A stretch of 64,000 nt of DNA from Mesorhizobium sp. (GCA_004020315.1 SAQG01000020.1:1-64000); one strand, 5' to 3'; shown: positions 1-8,415, counted from the first letter of the stretch. A program made the numbers and translations. The notes: generated by a model not told the origin, from the sequence alone.

Positions 1-11
1 GTGTTATTCCC

Positions 12-48
12 TACTCCCCTACTCCCCTACTCCCCTACTCCCCTACTC
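12..48. repeat. 8-bp tandem repeat (TACTCCCC, about 4.5 copies)
   Basis: Four exact copies of TACTCCCC plus a partial fifth lie directly against the stop codon of grpE. This is a short-period tandem array (microsatellite) that can change copy number by slippage. The window edge cuts off its left context. Confidence 0.85.
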
Positions 49-682
49 ACGCGTCCTTCTCAGCTTGCTCATTCACCGGCCCTGGCTCGACCGGCGCTTC
101 GCTCGCCACATGCTTGGGGCCGCCTTTGGCAACGCCGACCATGGCTGGCCGCAGCACCCGCTCACCGATCGAATAGCCTGGCTGCACGACCTGGACCACC
201 GTGTTGGCCGGCACCTCCGGATTGGGCACCTCGAACATTGCCTGGTGGAAATTCGGGTCGAACTTCTCGCCTTCCGGCTCGAGCTTCTTCACCCCGTGCC
301 GTTCGAGCGCCGATAGCATGGCGCGCTCGGTGAGCTCGACGCCCTCGATCAACGCCTTGAAACCGGCATCGCCCGACGCCTTGGCCTCAGCCGGGATCGC
401 ATCCAGCGCACGGCGCAGATTGTCGGATACCGACAGCATGTCGCGGGCGAAATTGGCAACCGCATAAGCACGCGCATCGTGCACGTCACGGGCGGTACGG
501 CGGCGGAGATTCTCCATCTCGGCGGCGACGCGGAGCGCGCGGTCCTTCAACTCGTCGTTTTCCTTCAGAAGCCGCACAAGCGCTTCATAGTCGCCGTCGA
601 CGCTGCCTTGCGTGTGTTCGGTGGCAGCCCCGATCGTCTCGGCTTCATCGGGCGCGCGTTCGTCTTTTGCCTGGTCGCTCAT
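47..682 (-). CDS. grpE: Nucleotide exchange factor GrpE
   Basis: GrpE is the cytoplasmic nucleotide exchange factor of the DnaK (Hsp70) chaperone; it speeds ADP release so that substrate is freed. The 211 residues show the family layout: an acidic N-terminus, a long coiled-coil helix (about 30-75, with EMENLRRRTARDV), and a C-terminal beta domain carrying FDPNFHQAM and the signature VVQPGYSIGERVLRPAMVGV. Length is normal for alphaproteobacteria. In many relatives grpE follows hrcA; no hrcA lies directly upstream here, where the region faces a divergent small gene instead. A tandem 8-bp repeat abuts the stop codon. Confidence 0.97.
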   Translation of the reverse strand: MSDQAKDERAPDEAETIGAATEHTQGSVDGDYEALVRLLKENDELKDRALRVAAEMENLRRRTARDVHDARAYAVANFARDMLSVSDNLRRALDAIPAEAKASGDAGFKALIEGVELTERAMLSALERHGVKKLEPEGEKFDPNFHQAMFEVPNPEVPANTVVQVVQPGYSIGERVLRPAMVGVAKGGPKHVASEAPVEPGPVNEQAEKDA

Positions 683-723
683 CGCCGTTTCCCGTCATTT
701 CGAATGGTGTGGATTTTGTGCCC

Positions 724-752
724 GATATCGAGGTTTGGCGGCCAAAAATCAA
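724..752 (-). promoter_or_regulatory. Candidate promoter of grpE
   Basis: On the minus strand TTGATT (752-747) is separated by 17 bases from GATATC (729-724), about 40 bases upstream of the grpE start codon. The spacing suits a housekeeping or RpoH-type promoter. The -10 match is only moderate, so this is a suggestion. Confidence 0.35.
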
Positions 753-870
753 GGGGCAAGCGATACTGAAGAGGCCGCTGGCGCTCTGACGGCGCATCAT
801 GAAGACCTTTCGATATTAATTCAAATTTTACTGTAATTATCGACTTTGCTTGCCAAGATGCTGCGATAGG

Positions 871-896
871 GGAACCATTCGTCTGCTGGAAGAGTT
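871..896 (+). promoter_or_regulatory. EcfG-type general stress promoter of the NepR-like gene
   Basis: GGAAC at 871-875, then exactly 17 bases, then AGTT at 893-896. The alphaproteobacterial EcfG consensus is GGAAC-N16/17-CGTT, so this is a match with one mismatch. The predicted transcript would start near 903 and enter a Shine-Dalgarno AGGA (910-913) before the ATG at 921. Confidence 0.55.
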
Positions 897-920
897 TCGA
901 AGCCGACACAGGATTTTGAA

Positions 921-1157
921 ATGATGACCCGCAACGACGGCGACCATAACAAGAATAGCGCCCGCGCCAATGACGAAAGACGTGAAAGGCTCGCGGCCGG
1001 CATCAGGCGCCAGTTCGGCACCGAGGCGACGACGCGCTTTCTGCGTGCGCTGCCGGCGTTCCGGACGGAGAACGACATTCCCGACCGCTTCAGGGAATTG
1101 CTCGACCGCCTGGACGGCATCGAGAGCAGCGCAGCCGCCGGTGGCCACAGGCGGTAG
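921..1157 (+). CDS. Small NepR-like protein (putative anti-sigma factor type)
   Basis: A 78-residue basic/acidic protein. Its second half, from LRALPAF to IPDRFRELLDRLD, follows the NepR pattern L-R-x-x-Y-x-x-V-x-x-E-x-x-P-D-R-F-x-x-L-L-x-x-L, including the PDRF-x-x-LL core. NepR proteins bind and silence the ECF sigma factor EcfG, and the response regulator PhyR takes them away under stress. The expected Tyr is replaced, and no ecfG or phyR lies nearby, so this could be a NepR paralogue or an unrelated protein sharing the helix. AGGA sits 7 bases before the ATG; a second ATG follows at once. An EcfG-type promoter lies upstream, which fits feedback control. Similarity is by eye only. Confidence 0.55.
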   Translation: MMTRNDGDHNKNSARANDERRERLAAGIRRQFGTEATTRFLRALPAFRTENDIPDRFRELLDRLDGIESSAAAGGHRR

Positions 1158-1189
1158 ACCAATACGTTCGTCTGTCGTTGCGTGCCGCC

Positions 1190-1215
1190 GGAACCCAAGC
1201 CTGCCCTTCCACATT
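1190..1215 (+). promoter_or_regulatory. Weak EcfG-like promoter before the desaturase
   Basis: GGAAC (1190-1194), 17 bases, then CATT (1212-1215): the -35 is perfect and three of four -10 bases match. One such weak match could easily occur by chance in this much sequence. Confidence 0.25.
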
Positions 1216-1285
1216 GCAGTACCTTGCGGGTCGCGCGACAATTATGCGCAGTAACTTTGCGTGATGCCTGCCTTGCGGCGACGGA

Positions 1286-2329
1286 ATGGTCCGTCTATGC
1301 TTCCTGATGAACATGATTTCCCCCGAAGCTGTGGCGAACAGCAAACGTGCCTGGTTGAAAATCCTGGCGCGCTACAAGAAACCTGACAGGCGACGCAGCG
1401 CCGTCGAACTTGCCGTCACCCTCATCCCCTTTGCCACGCTGTGGGCACTGTCCTCGGCTGCCTATGCCTATGGCCATTGGTGGGGTCTGATTCTCATCCT
1501 TCCGGCCGCCGGCTTTCTGGTGCGGATCTTCATGATCCAGCACGATTGCGGCCACGGTTCCTTCTTCGCCAACCGCACCGCCGACGACTGGATCGGCCGC
1601 GGGCTGGGCATCCTGACCTTGACGCCCTACGATTGCTGGCGACGTGCCCACGCAACCCATCACGCCAGCGCCGGCAATCTCGATGAGCGCGGCACGGGCG
1701 ACATCAGGACGCTGACTGTCGCCGAATATCGGCAAATGTCCTGGCGGGGCCGCCTTGCCTATCGTCTCTATCGCCACCCGCTTGTCATGTTCGGTCTCGG
1801 CCCGATTTGGCTTTTCATCTTTGAGCAGAGACTGCCGGTCGGCATGATGCGAGGCGGTCTGACGCCCTGGGTGTCGTCAATGGCCACCAACGTGGCCATC
1901 GCGGTCGCTGCCGCCGCCCTCGTCTGGTTCGTCGGCCTCGAAGCGTTCCTGGTTGTCCATTTGCCCATCGTCATTCTCGCCGGTTCCGCCGGCATCTGGC
2001 TGTTCTATGTCCAGCACCAGTTCGAAGAGACAGAGTGGGCAAAGGACTCGGAATGGGAGTTCCAGCATGCGGCCCTGCACGGCTCGTCCTATTATGATCT
2101 GCCGCCGGTGCTGAACTGGTTCACCGGCAATATCGGCGTCCATCACGTCCATCACCTCTCAGCCAGGGTGCCGTGCTATCGGCTTCAGGAGGTCCTGAGG
2201 GACTATCCGGAACTGCGCGAAATCGGCCGCATCACGCTTCTCGACAGCCTGCGCTGCGTCAAGCTGGCGCTTTGGGATGAGAGCCGCAGCAGGCTGGTGT
2301 CATTTCGCGAAGCGCGGATGACTGCGTAA
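1286..2329 (+). CDS. Membrane fatty acid desaturase
   Basis: An integral membrane di-iron desaturase that would place a double bond in membrane acyl chains. Three histidine boxes are visible: HDCGH (86-90), HATHH (122-126) and HHVHH (286-290). Hydrophobic stretches surround residues 42-60, 66-84 and 190-240. The 347-residue length and the HDCGHGSFF/HHVHH pattern resemble omega-6 (delta-12) type desaturases of rhizobia. The start is uncertain: ATG at 1286 has no good Shine-Dalgarno, and ATGs at 1307 or 1313 would also leave all boxes intact. Substrate and regiospecificity cannot be read from the sequence. Confidence 0.9.
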   Translation: MVRLCFLMNMISPEAVANSKRAWLKILARYKKPDRRRSAVELAVTLIPFATLWALSSAAYAYGHWWGLILILPAAGFLVRIFMIQHDCGHGSFFANRTADDWIGRGLGILTLTPYDCWRRAHATHHASAGNLDERGTGDIRTLTVAEYRQMSWRGRLAYRLYRHPLVMFGLGPIWLFIFEQRLPVGMMRGGLTPWVSSMATNVAIAVAAAALVWFVGLEAFLVVHLPIVILAGSAGIWLFYVQHQFEETEWAKDSEWEFQHAALHGSSYYDLPPVLNWFTGNIGVHHVHHLSARVPCYRLQEVLRDYPELREIGRITLLDSLRCVKLALWDESRSRLVSFREARMTA

Positions 2330-2405
2330 AAGCGCGTCCCCAAAAAGGATGCGCAGCGCTATAGAACCGCCGCACCACAGCTGCGGCGGTTTTTCAGGGC
2401 CTGGC

Positions 2406-3026
2406 TCAAGCCGCCTTGCGTTCGTTCTGCATCAGGATCTCGCCATGGTGGATCTCGGTGCCGAGCACTTTCAGGCATTCGCGCATGAAGGCAGCAAGGC
2501 CCGGCCAGCCTTTGGCCGAAACCAGATTGCCGTCGACATGGGCGCCGGTCGGCGCGACATCGATGTAGGTGCCGCCGGCGAGCGTGACTTCCGGCTCGCA
2601 ATATTGCAGCGCCGCGACTTCCCTGCCACGCAGCACGCCGTCGACCGCCATCAGAATTTGCGCGCCATGGCAGATGGTGAAGATCGGCTTGCCGGTCTCG
2701 TGGAAATGCCGCACCAGCGCCTGCACGCGCTTGTCGATGCGGATATATTCCGGGCCACGGCCGCCTGCCGCATAGACGGCATCGTATTCAGCCGGATTCA
2801 CCTCGGAAAACGTCTTATTGAGTATGTAGTCGTGGCCGAGCTTTTCCGTATAGGTCTGGTGGCCCTCGAAGTCGTGCAGCGACGTCTTCAGGATATCGCC
2901 CGCCTTCTTGTCGGGACACACGACATGGACAGTGTGGCCAACCGCATGCATGGCCTGTTCAAAGACGAAAATCTCGTATTCCTCGCTGAACTCGCCAACG
3001 AGCATCAATATCTTCTTACCAGCCAT
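2406..3026 (-). CDS. DJ-1/PfpI family protein
   Basis: A cytoplasmic 206-residue protein of the DJ-1/ThiJ/PfpI superfamily, whose members act as glyoxalases, deglycases, proteases or chaperones. The nucleophile elbow TICHGAQ gives Cys119 followed by His120, and the conserved acidic residue appears in FSEEYE (14-18). AAGGRGPEYIR (86-96) forms the usual glycine-rich loop. A strong GGGAGGAACCGG stretch precedes the ATG. It stands alone, with no partner gene that narrows its substrate. Confidence 0.88.
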   Translation of the reverse strand: MAGKKILMLVGEFSEEYEIFVFEQAMHAVGHTVHVVCPDKKAGDILKTSLHDFEGHQTYTEKLGHDYILNKTFSEVNPAEYDAVYAAGGRGPEYIRIDKRVQALVRHFHETGKPIFTICHGAQILMAVDGVLRGREVAALQYCEPEVTLAGGTYIDVAPTGAHVDGNLVSAKGWPGLAAFMRECLKVLGTEIHHGEILMQNERKAA

Positions 3027-3161
3027 TCCGGTTCCTCCCTTGGTGGCGATATTTATTTCGGATCGCGAAATAATAGGCCTATCCTAAGGCGCGGACGCCG
3101 AAAACAAAAGACTGAATCTGCAATGTGGTCCGACCAGATGCGACCTGCCTTTTGGAGGCGA

Positions 3162-3698
3162 TTAGCTGGCGCGCACGCGCCGCCAAGAATATTTGGGTCC
3201 TTTGGCTTCCGGCTTCACGGTCGGCTGATAGGAGAGCGGCAGACCGCCGGTGCGGCCTTCCTCGAGCCGTTTCAGCAACACTGGATTTGACACTTCGAAC
3301 TCGTCGAAGCCAAGGCGCAGCATATGCGGAAGCTGATCGACCAGAACCTGCCCGGTGGCGCGAACCGCGCCCTCGAAATGGTAGCGGCTGCGCAGCAGTT
3401 CTCCCTTGGAGAAGGACCGGCCGTCACTGAAGGCCGGAAAGGCCAGCGCGACCAGCGATATCTGGTCGAGCAGGTCCGCGATCTTTTCGAGCTGGTCGCC
3501 GGGCTGAAGCAGCACGCCAAGGCGTTCCTTCGCCGACCGGCGCACCGCCGGATCGAGGTCGAGAAACGCCTGCAGCGGCAGAATGAAGCGGCCATTGCCG
3601 GACAGCGCATCGGCACTCTCGGCATGAACCCACTCGTCTTCGCGAAAACCATTCGGGGTCCACAGGCGGGTGGCGTTTTCCGCTATCGATTCACTCAT
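3162..3698 (-). CDS. DUF934 protein of the sulfite reductase operon
   Basis: A 178-residue protein of the DUF934 family, whose members sit next to sulfite reductase genes in alpha- and betaproteobacteria and are presumed helpers of assimilatory sulfite reduction. Typical stretches are the central QPGDQLEKIADLLDQISLVAL and the DELRTRYHFxGxxRAxG-like segment SRYHFEGAVRATGQVLVDQL. It is the last gene of the minus-strand run cysG-DUF2849-cysI-cysH and lies about 190 bases after cysH, across a large palindrome. No catalytic residues are assigned for the family. Confidence 0.85.
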   Translation of the reverse strand: MSESIAENATRLWTPNGFREDEWVHAESADALSGNGRFILPLQAFLDLDPAVRRSAKERLGVLLQPGDQLEKIADLLDQISLVALAFPAFSDGRSFSKGELLRSRYHFEGAVRATGQVLVDQLPHMLRLGFDEFEVSNPVLLKRLEEGRTGGLPLSYQPTVKPEAKGPKYSWRRVRAS

Positions 3699-3758
3699 CG
3701 AGAAATTCCCAAGTCCACAAAATTCTAAAGTTCAAAACATTCGAGGGTGTGTTGAGAT

Positions 3759-3872
3759 TCAGGTCAGGCCGAGCCGAGAATGGTGACTTCCGAGAACCGG
3801 AGCGGAGCGTACTTTGGGTACGTGAGCACCGGAAGCGCAGGAAGCCGCCATTCGCAGGCCGGCCTCACCTGA
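3759..3872. repeat. Large imperfect palindrome between cysH and the DUF934 gene
   Basis: The outer 33-base arms (3759-3791 and 3840-3872) match in 27 positions when one is reverse-complemented. An inner pair (CCGGAGCGGAGCGTAC and GTACGTGAGCACCGG) forms a second stem. It looks like a dispersed palindromic intergenic element of the kind common in Mesorhizobium. Inside an operon it could act as an mRNA hairpin that shields the upstream message. Confidence 0.7.
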
Positions 3873-3885
3873 ATATCGACCTACC

Positions 3886-4650
3886 CTAAAGCGATGCGTC
3901 GGTCAGCGACTTTTCCAGCCCCGACAAATGTATGCCGCACTCGGTCTTGGCGTGCCCTGCCCAGCGGCCGCTGCGTGCGTCCTCGCCCGGCTGCACCGGC
4001 TGCGTGCACGGGAAGCAGCCTATCGACAGATAACCATAGGCGACCAGCGGATTCTCACGCAGCGCATGCGCGCGCATATAATTGGCCTGGTCGGCGGTCG
4101 TCCAATGCGCCAGCGGATTGATGCGGATGCGCGAGCCGACCGCTTCGAACACCGGAAGGGCTGCCCGCGTCGTCGCCTGAAAACGCTTGCGGCCGGTGAA
4201 CCAGGCGCGGAACGGTTCGACGCCGCGCGCCAATGGCTCGACCTTGCGAACACCGCAGCAGGCGTCGGTGTCGGTTTCGTTCAGATTGCCGGTCGGATCG
4301 ATCCGTTCGAGGGCGGCTTCTTCGGGCTTAATCACCCGGATGTCGGTCAGTCCGAAATCGGCAACGAGCGCGTCGCGGTAGCCGAGCGTCTCCTCGAAGT
4401 GCTTGCCGGTGTCGAGGAAGATCACCGGCAGCGTCCGGTCGATCTTGGCGATCATGTGCAGCAGCACCGCCGAATCCGCGCCGAACGATGAAACCGCGGC
4501 GATTTCACCGTGAAAGAGTTCCCGGGCCGAGCGCTCGATGATCTCCAGCGGCTTTAGATGACCATAGAGCGCATCGAGCCCCGCCGCTTCGGCGGCGATG
4601 CCGGCCTCGACGTCGACGATACGATCAAGCGGCCTTGGCTTCGCCAGCAT
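3886..4650 (-). CDS. cysH: Assimilatory APS/PAPS reductase, iron-sulfur type
   Basis: This enzyme reduces activated sulfate (APS, possibly PAPS) to sulfite with thioredoxin or glutaredoxin as electron donor. In the 254 residues the [4Fe-4S] ligands Cys131-Cys132, Cys212 and Cys215 (ACCGVRK and GCFPCTQPV) are all present, which marks the bacterial APS-type rather than the E. coli PAPS-only type. The catalytic Cys238 lies in ECGIH near the C-terminus, and SSFGADS (54-60) is the nucleotide-binding PP-loop. The ATG at 4650 overlaps the end of cysI by 26 bases, implying translational coupling. The open frame runs further upstream, but that stretch is low-complexity shadow of cysI. Confidence 0.95.
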   Translation of the reverse strand: MLAKPRPLDRIVDVEAGIAAEAAGLDALYGHLKPLEIIERSARELFHGEIAAVSSFGADSAVLLHMIAKIDRTLPVIFLDTGKHFEETLGYRDALVADFGLTDIRVIKPEEAALERIDPTGNLNETDTDACCGVRKVEPLARGVEPFRAWFTGRKRFQATTRAALPVFEAVGSRIRINPLAHWTTADQANYMRAHALRENPLVAYGYLSIGCFPCTQPVQPGEDARSGRWAGHAKTECGIHLSGLEKSLTDASL

Positions 4651-6295
4651 AGAGCGCCTCCTTGAACGGCGCGGGACCGACACGGCGGTAGGCGTCGATG
4701 AATTTTTCGTTTCTGTCGAGCCGGAGGCCGAGATAGGTCTCGACGATCTGTTCGATGGCGTCGGTGATCTCTGCCGAGCTGAAGCCGCGGCCGATGATCT
4801 CGCCAACCGAGGTGTTCTCGTCGGCCGAGCCGCCGAGCGTGACCTGGTAGAGTTCGGCGCCCTTCTTCTCGACCCCGAGGATGCCGATATGGCCGACATG
4901 GTGATGGCCGCAGGCGTTGATGCAGCCGGAAATCTTCAGCTTCAGTTCGCCGATCTCGCGCTGCCGCTCGAGCGAAGCGAACCGGCGCGAGATTTCCTGC
5001 GCCACCGGAATGGAGCGCGCCGTGGCCAGCGCGCAATAATCGAGGCCAGGGCAGGAGATGATGTCTGATATCAGGTTGGAATTGGCCGTCGCCAGTCCGA
5101 TGTCGACCAGCGAGTCATAGACCGCCTTGAGGTCGGCGCGCGCAACATGCGGCAGGATCAGGTTCTGCTCATGGCTGACGCGCAGCTCGTCGAAGGCATA
5201 TTTCTCGGCAAGGTCGGCGATCGCTTCCATCTGGCTGTCGGAGGCATCGCCCGGCGCTTCGCCGATGCCCTTGAGCGAGATGGTCACGGCGGCATAATCG
5301 GGATGACGATGGGTCACCACGTTCTGGTCGAGCCATTCCGAAAAGCTCTTGGAATCGAGACGGGCAAGCTTGACCGCTTCGTCGCCTTCCGGCCGGTCGG
5401 TCAACGCCGGCGGCGCGAAATAAGCATCGATGGCGCGGATGTCGGCTTCCGGCAGCTTTAGATCCGCATCCTTCAGCTCTTGCCATTCGGCCTCGACCTG
5501 ACGGGTGATCTCCTCGACTCCCGTCTCGTGGACGAGGATCTTGATGCGCGCCTTGTATTTGTTGTCGCGGCGGCCGTAGAGGTTGTAAACGCGCAGGATC
5601 GCCGTGCAGTAGGACAGAAGGTCGGCCTCGGGTAGGAAATCGCGGATCTTCTTGGCGATCATCGGCGTACGGCCCTGGCCGCCGCCGACATAGACGGCAA
5701 AACCAAGTTCGCCGGCAGCGTTCTTCTTCAAATGCAAGCCGATGTCGTGCGTCTGGATAGCGGCGCGGTCACGCTCGGCGCCGGTCACCGCGATCTTGAA
5801 TTTTCTCGGCAGGAACGAGAACTCCGGATGCACCGACGACCATTGGCGCAGGATTTCCGCATAGGGACGCGGGTCGGCCACCTCGTCGGCGGCGGCACCG
5901 GCAAAATGATCGGCGGTGACATTGCGGATGCAATTGCCGCTGGTCTGGATGGCGTGCATCTCCACACTCGCCAGATCGGCCAGGATCGCCGGAATGTCCG
6001 ACAGCGCCGGCCAGTTGAACTGGATGTTCTGGCGCGTCGTGAAATGGCCGTAGCCCTTGTCGTATTTGCGGGCGATGTGGCCGAGCATGCGCAACTGCTT
6101 GCTGTTCAGCGTGCCGTAAGGCACCGCGATGCGCAGCATGTAGGCGTGCAATTGCAGGTAGACGCCGTTCATCAGCCTCAGCGGCCGGAACTGATCCTCG
6201 GTGATCTCACCGGTAAGTCGCCGCGCGACCTGATCGCTGAACTCGGCGACGCGGGCCTGGACGAAATCGTGATCGAACTCATCGTAACGGTACAT
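4625..6295 (-). CDS. cysI: Sulfite reductase hemoprotein (CysI-like nitrite/sulfite reductase)
   Basis: It reduces sulfite to sulfide with six electrons at a siroheme coupled to a [4Fe-4S] cluster, in the cytoplasm. The cluster ligands Cys415, Cys421, Cys458 and Cys462 fit the C-x5-C and C-x3-C pattern (CPGLDYC, CINAC). Ferredoxin-like half domains and siroheme-contacting arginines lie around residues 40-130 (HFTTRQNIQF). The length of 556 is standard. No cysJ flavoprotein is present, so electrons probably come from ferredoxin, as in other rhizobia. Its siroheme would be made by the CysG encoded just upstream. Confidence 0.95.
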   Translation of the reverse strand: MYRYDEFDHDFVQARVAEFSDQVARRLTGEITEDQFRPLRLMNGVYLQLHAYMLRIAVPYGTLNSKQLRMLGHIARKYDKGYGHFTTRQNIQFNWPALSDIPAILADLASVEMHAIQTSGNCIRNVTADHFAGAAADEVADPRPYAEILRQWSSVHPEFSFLPRKFKIAVTGAERDRAAIQTHDIGLHLKKNAAGELGFAVYVGGGQGRTPMIAKKIRDFLPEADLLSYCTAILRVYNLYGRRDNKYKARIKILVHETGVEEITRQVEAEWQELKDADLKLPEADIRAIDAYFAPPALTDRPEGDEAVKLARLDSKSFSEWLDQNVVTHRHPDYAAVTISLKGIGEAPGDASDSQMEAIADLAEKYAFDELRVSHEQNLILPHVARADLKAVYDSLVDIGLATANSNLISDIISCPGLDYCALATARSIPVAQEISRRFASLERQREIGELKLKISGCINACGHHHVGHIGILGVEKKGAELYQVTLGGSADENTSVGEIIGRGFSSAEITDAIEQIVETYLGLRLDRNEKFIDAYRRVGPAPFKEALYAGEAKAA

Positions 6296-6341
6296 GTTTG
6301 GTCTTTCCGGGCGCGTCCGCCCGTTTCATCAATGTGGTCGT

Positions 6342-6647
6342 TTACGCCGCCCGGAAGGCTTCCGGGCGCGCCTGCTTGCCCAGATCGTTGCGGTTGGTCG
6401 GGCCGGCGGCGCGGATCTTTTCACGCAGCCGGACCGGCTCGACCACACCATTGGCGACGGTCACGTCGATCAGATTGACGTCGACCACTTCATTGTTGGC
6501 ATAGGCCGCGGCGCCGATCGCCTCCAGTCGGTCTTCAGCCGCCTTGTCATGGGCGAGATCGGCATTGTCGATGGTCTCGGCCCAGCCGCCATTGGCGTAC
6601 CAGACGGCCTCGCCGTCGGTCAGGCGGTTTGCGGTCAGAACTTTCAT
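6342..6647 (-). CDS. DUF2849 protein of the sulfite reductase operon
   Basis: A 101-residue protein of the DUF2849 family, found almost always between cysG and cysI in alphaproteobacteria. The N-terminal half (KVLTANRLTDGEAVWYANGGW) is the conserved part. Its ATG overlaps the cysG stop codon (ATGA) and AAGGAG precedes it, so it is translationally coupled to cysG. Function is unknown; the constant position suggests a role in siroheme delivery or sulfite reductase assembly, which is inference. Confidence 0.88.
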   Translation of the reverse strand: MKVLTANRLTDGEAVWYANGGWAETIDNADLAHDKAAEDRLEAIGAAAYANNEVVDVNLIDVTVANGVVEPVRLREKIRAAGPTNRNDLGKQARPEAFRAA

Positions 6648-8095
6648 CGTTCAGCTCCTTCGGCGGCTGTTTGGGGCGCGCCCTCATGCCTGTGCGCCGC
6701 AAGAGGCTCGGAATGTTCAAAGTTGGCGCCGGCGACTGCATCGCCGATGATCGTCATGACCGGGCCGGCAAGGTCGGCGCGGGCCTCCAGCGACGGCAGG
6801 TCGGCCAGCGTGCCGTGGAAACGGCGGCGGTTGGCAAGGCTGGCATTCTCGACCACGGCGACCGCCGTATCCGGCGACAGGCCAGCCTCGATCAGCCGGC
6901 CGGCAACCTCGGCCGCGACTGAGCGGCCCATATACACGGCGACCGTGGCGCCGGAAATGGCGAGCTTGGCCCAGTCGGGCAGCGAATTTCCCTTGAGGTC
7001 GTGGCCGGTGGTGAACACCATCGACGACGACACGCCGCGCAGCGTCAGCGGCAACTCGAAATCGGCGGCGGCGGCGAAGGCCGCGGTGACGCCCGGAACC
7101 ACCTCATAGGCAATGCCGGCATCGCGCAGCGCCGCCATTTCCTCGCCCGCCCGGCCGAACACCAGTGGATCGCCGGACTTCAACCGCACGACGCGCTTGC
7201 CATCGCGGCCAAGTTCGATCAGCAGCGCGTTTATCTCGGCCTGGCTCTTGGTGTGGCAGCCCTTGCGTTTGCCCACCGGCAGACGCTCGGCGTCGCGACG
7301 GCCCATGGCGACGATCGCCTCCGGCACCAGCGCATCATGGACGATGACATCGGCTTCCATCAGCAGGCGGTGAGCGCGGAGCGTCAGCAGGTCCTCGGCG
7401 CCGGGACCCGCGCCGACCAGGGCGATGTGGCCCGATGCCGGCGCATTCGAAAGCAACAGGTCGACGGCCGCGTCATGCGCCTGCGAAAGCTGGCCGGCGT
7501 CCATGGCGCGGGCCGGTGCGCCGCCGAAAAAGTCGCTCCAGAAGCGCCGGCGGGCATTGCCTTTCGGCAGCAATCTCTCAGCGGTGCCGCGCAACGAGGC
7601 AGCAAGCGAAGCAAGCGGCCCGAGCGACGGCGACAGCATGCGGTCGATGCGGCTGCGCAGCATCTGGGCAAGCACCGGGCCCGCCCCTTCCGTGCCGATG
7701 GCAATGGCGACCGGCGCGCGGTTGACCAGCGCCGGGGTGAAGAAATCGCACAGCTCCGGCCGGTCGACGGCATTGACCGGAATGCCCAGCCGGCGAGCAT
7801 CCTCGGCAACGCGCCGGTCGAGCGCCTCTTTGCCGCTGGCGGCAAACACCATCACCGCGCCTTCAAGATGCGCGGCCTCGTAGGCGGCAGCGATGTGGAC
7901 GGCGCCATTCGCGGCGATGAAGGCCAGCAACTCAGCCTCGGGAGCATCGGCTATGATGCGCAGGACGGCGCTCGACTGGCCGATCAGCCGCGCCTTGGCC
8001 AGAGCCTCCTCGCCGTCGCCGACGATGGCCACGGTTTCGCCCTCGACCCGCATGAAGACGGGAAAGGCGTTGAGCTTGGCGGTGGCCTGCGGCAT
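6644..8095 (-). CDS. cysG: Siroheme synthase (fused dehydrogenase/ferrochelatase and uroporphyrinogen-III methyltransferase)
   Basis: A bifunctional enzyme that makes siroheme from uroporphyrinogen III. The N-terminal half holds the NAD-binding precorrin-2 dehydrogenase/chelatase (VAIVGDGEEALAKARLI near residue 20). The C-terminal half is a SAM-dependent methyltransferase beginning at GHIALVGAGPGAEDLLTL and containing RLKSGDPLVFGRAGEE and VVPGVTAAFAAAA. At 483 residues from the ATG at 8095 it matches classical CysG. The open frame extends 35 residues further upstream, but that stretch looks unlike CysG. It is the first gene of the operon, giving CysI its cofactor. Confidence 0.93.
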   Translation of the reverse strand: MPQATAKLNAFPVFMRVEGETVAIVGDGEEALAKARLIGQSSAVLRIIADAPEAELLAFIAANGAVHIAAAYEAAHLEGAVMVFAASGKEALDRRVAEDARRLGIPVNAVDRPELCDFFTPALVNRAPVAIAIGTEGAGPVLAQMLRSRIDRMLSPSLGPLASLAASLRGTAERLLPKGNARRRFWSDFFGGAPARAMDAGQLSQAHDAAVDLLLSNAPASGHIALVGAGPGAEDLLTLRAHRLLMEADVIVHDALVPEAIVAMGRRDAERLPVGKRKGCHTKSQAEINALLIELGRDGKRVVRLKSGDPLVFGRAGEEMAALRDAGIAYEVVPGVTAAFAAAADFELPLTLRGVSSSMVFTTGHDLKGNSLPDWAKLAISGATVAVYMGRSVAAEVAGRLIEAGLSPDTAVAVVENASLANRRRFHGTLADLPSLEARADLAGPVMTIIGDAVAGANFEHSEPLAAHRHEGAPQTAAEGAER

Positions 8096-8327
8096 GGCGA
8101 GCGAAATCCTGAATTCGCTGTCAGTTCTACGCGCGAGCGCGAAAAAGCAGAAGGAACGCACTCGCGCATCGCTTCGTGCGAAGCAATCGCTTTTCCGCAA
8201 GCACCGGAGGCAGGAGAAAAAAATTCCACACCCACGAGTGGAGCGGATCCAAGCCGCTGTTGCGAGCCTTGATCTGCGGCCGTTCTAGCGGCAAACGAGG
8301 TGTATCACAAAACACTTTTTTCTAAAT

Positions 8328-8344
8328 TCTACAAATCCAGTAGA
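8328..8344. promoter_or_regulatory. Candidate operator upstream of the cysG operon
   Basis: TCTAC, 7 bases, GTAGA: a perfect 5-base inverted repeat in an AT-rich patch. It lies about 230 bases upstream of the cysG start and 190 bases before the divergent gene. It may bind a cysteine- or sulfur-responsive regulator (inference); the rest of 8096-8415 shows no gene. Confidence 0.3.
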
Positions 8345-8415
8345 TTAAAGCCGCAATGCGCTGAACACAGTCATCTCGTCGGTTGATTAGCCTGCTCGCC
8401 GTCTTTGTCGTCACC

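Noticed and set aside
12..48. Short direct repeats as a possible CRISPR array
   Set aside because: The 8-base units are contiguous with no spacers; this is a simple tandem repeat.
7001..8272. 423-residue open frame on the plus strand
   Set aside because: Antisense to cysG, with no family resemblance and a composition typical of high-GC shadows.
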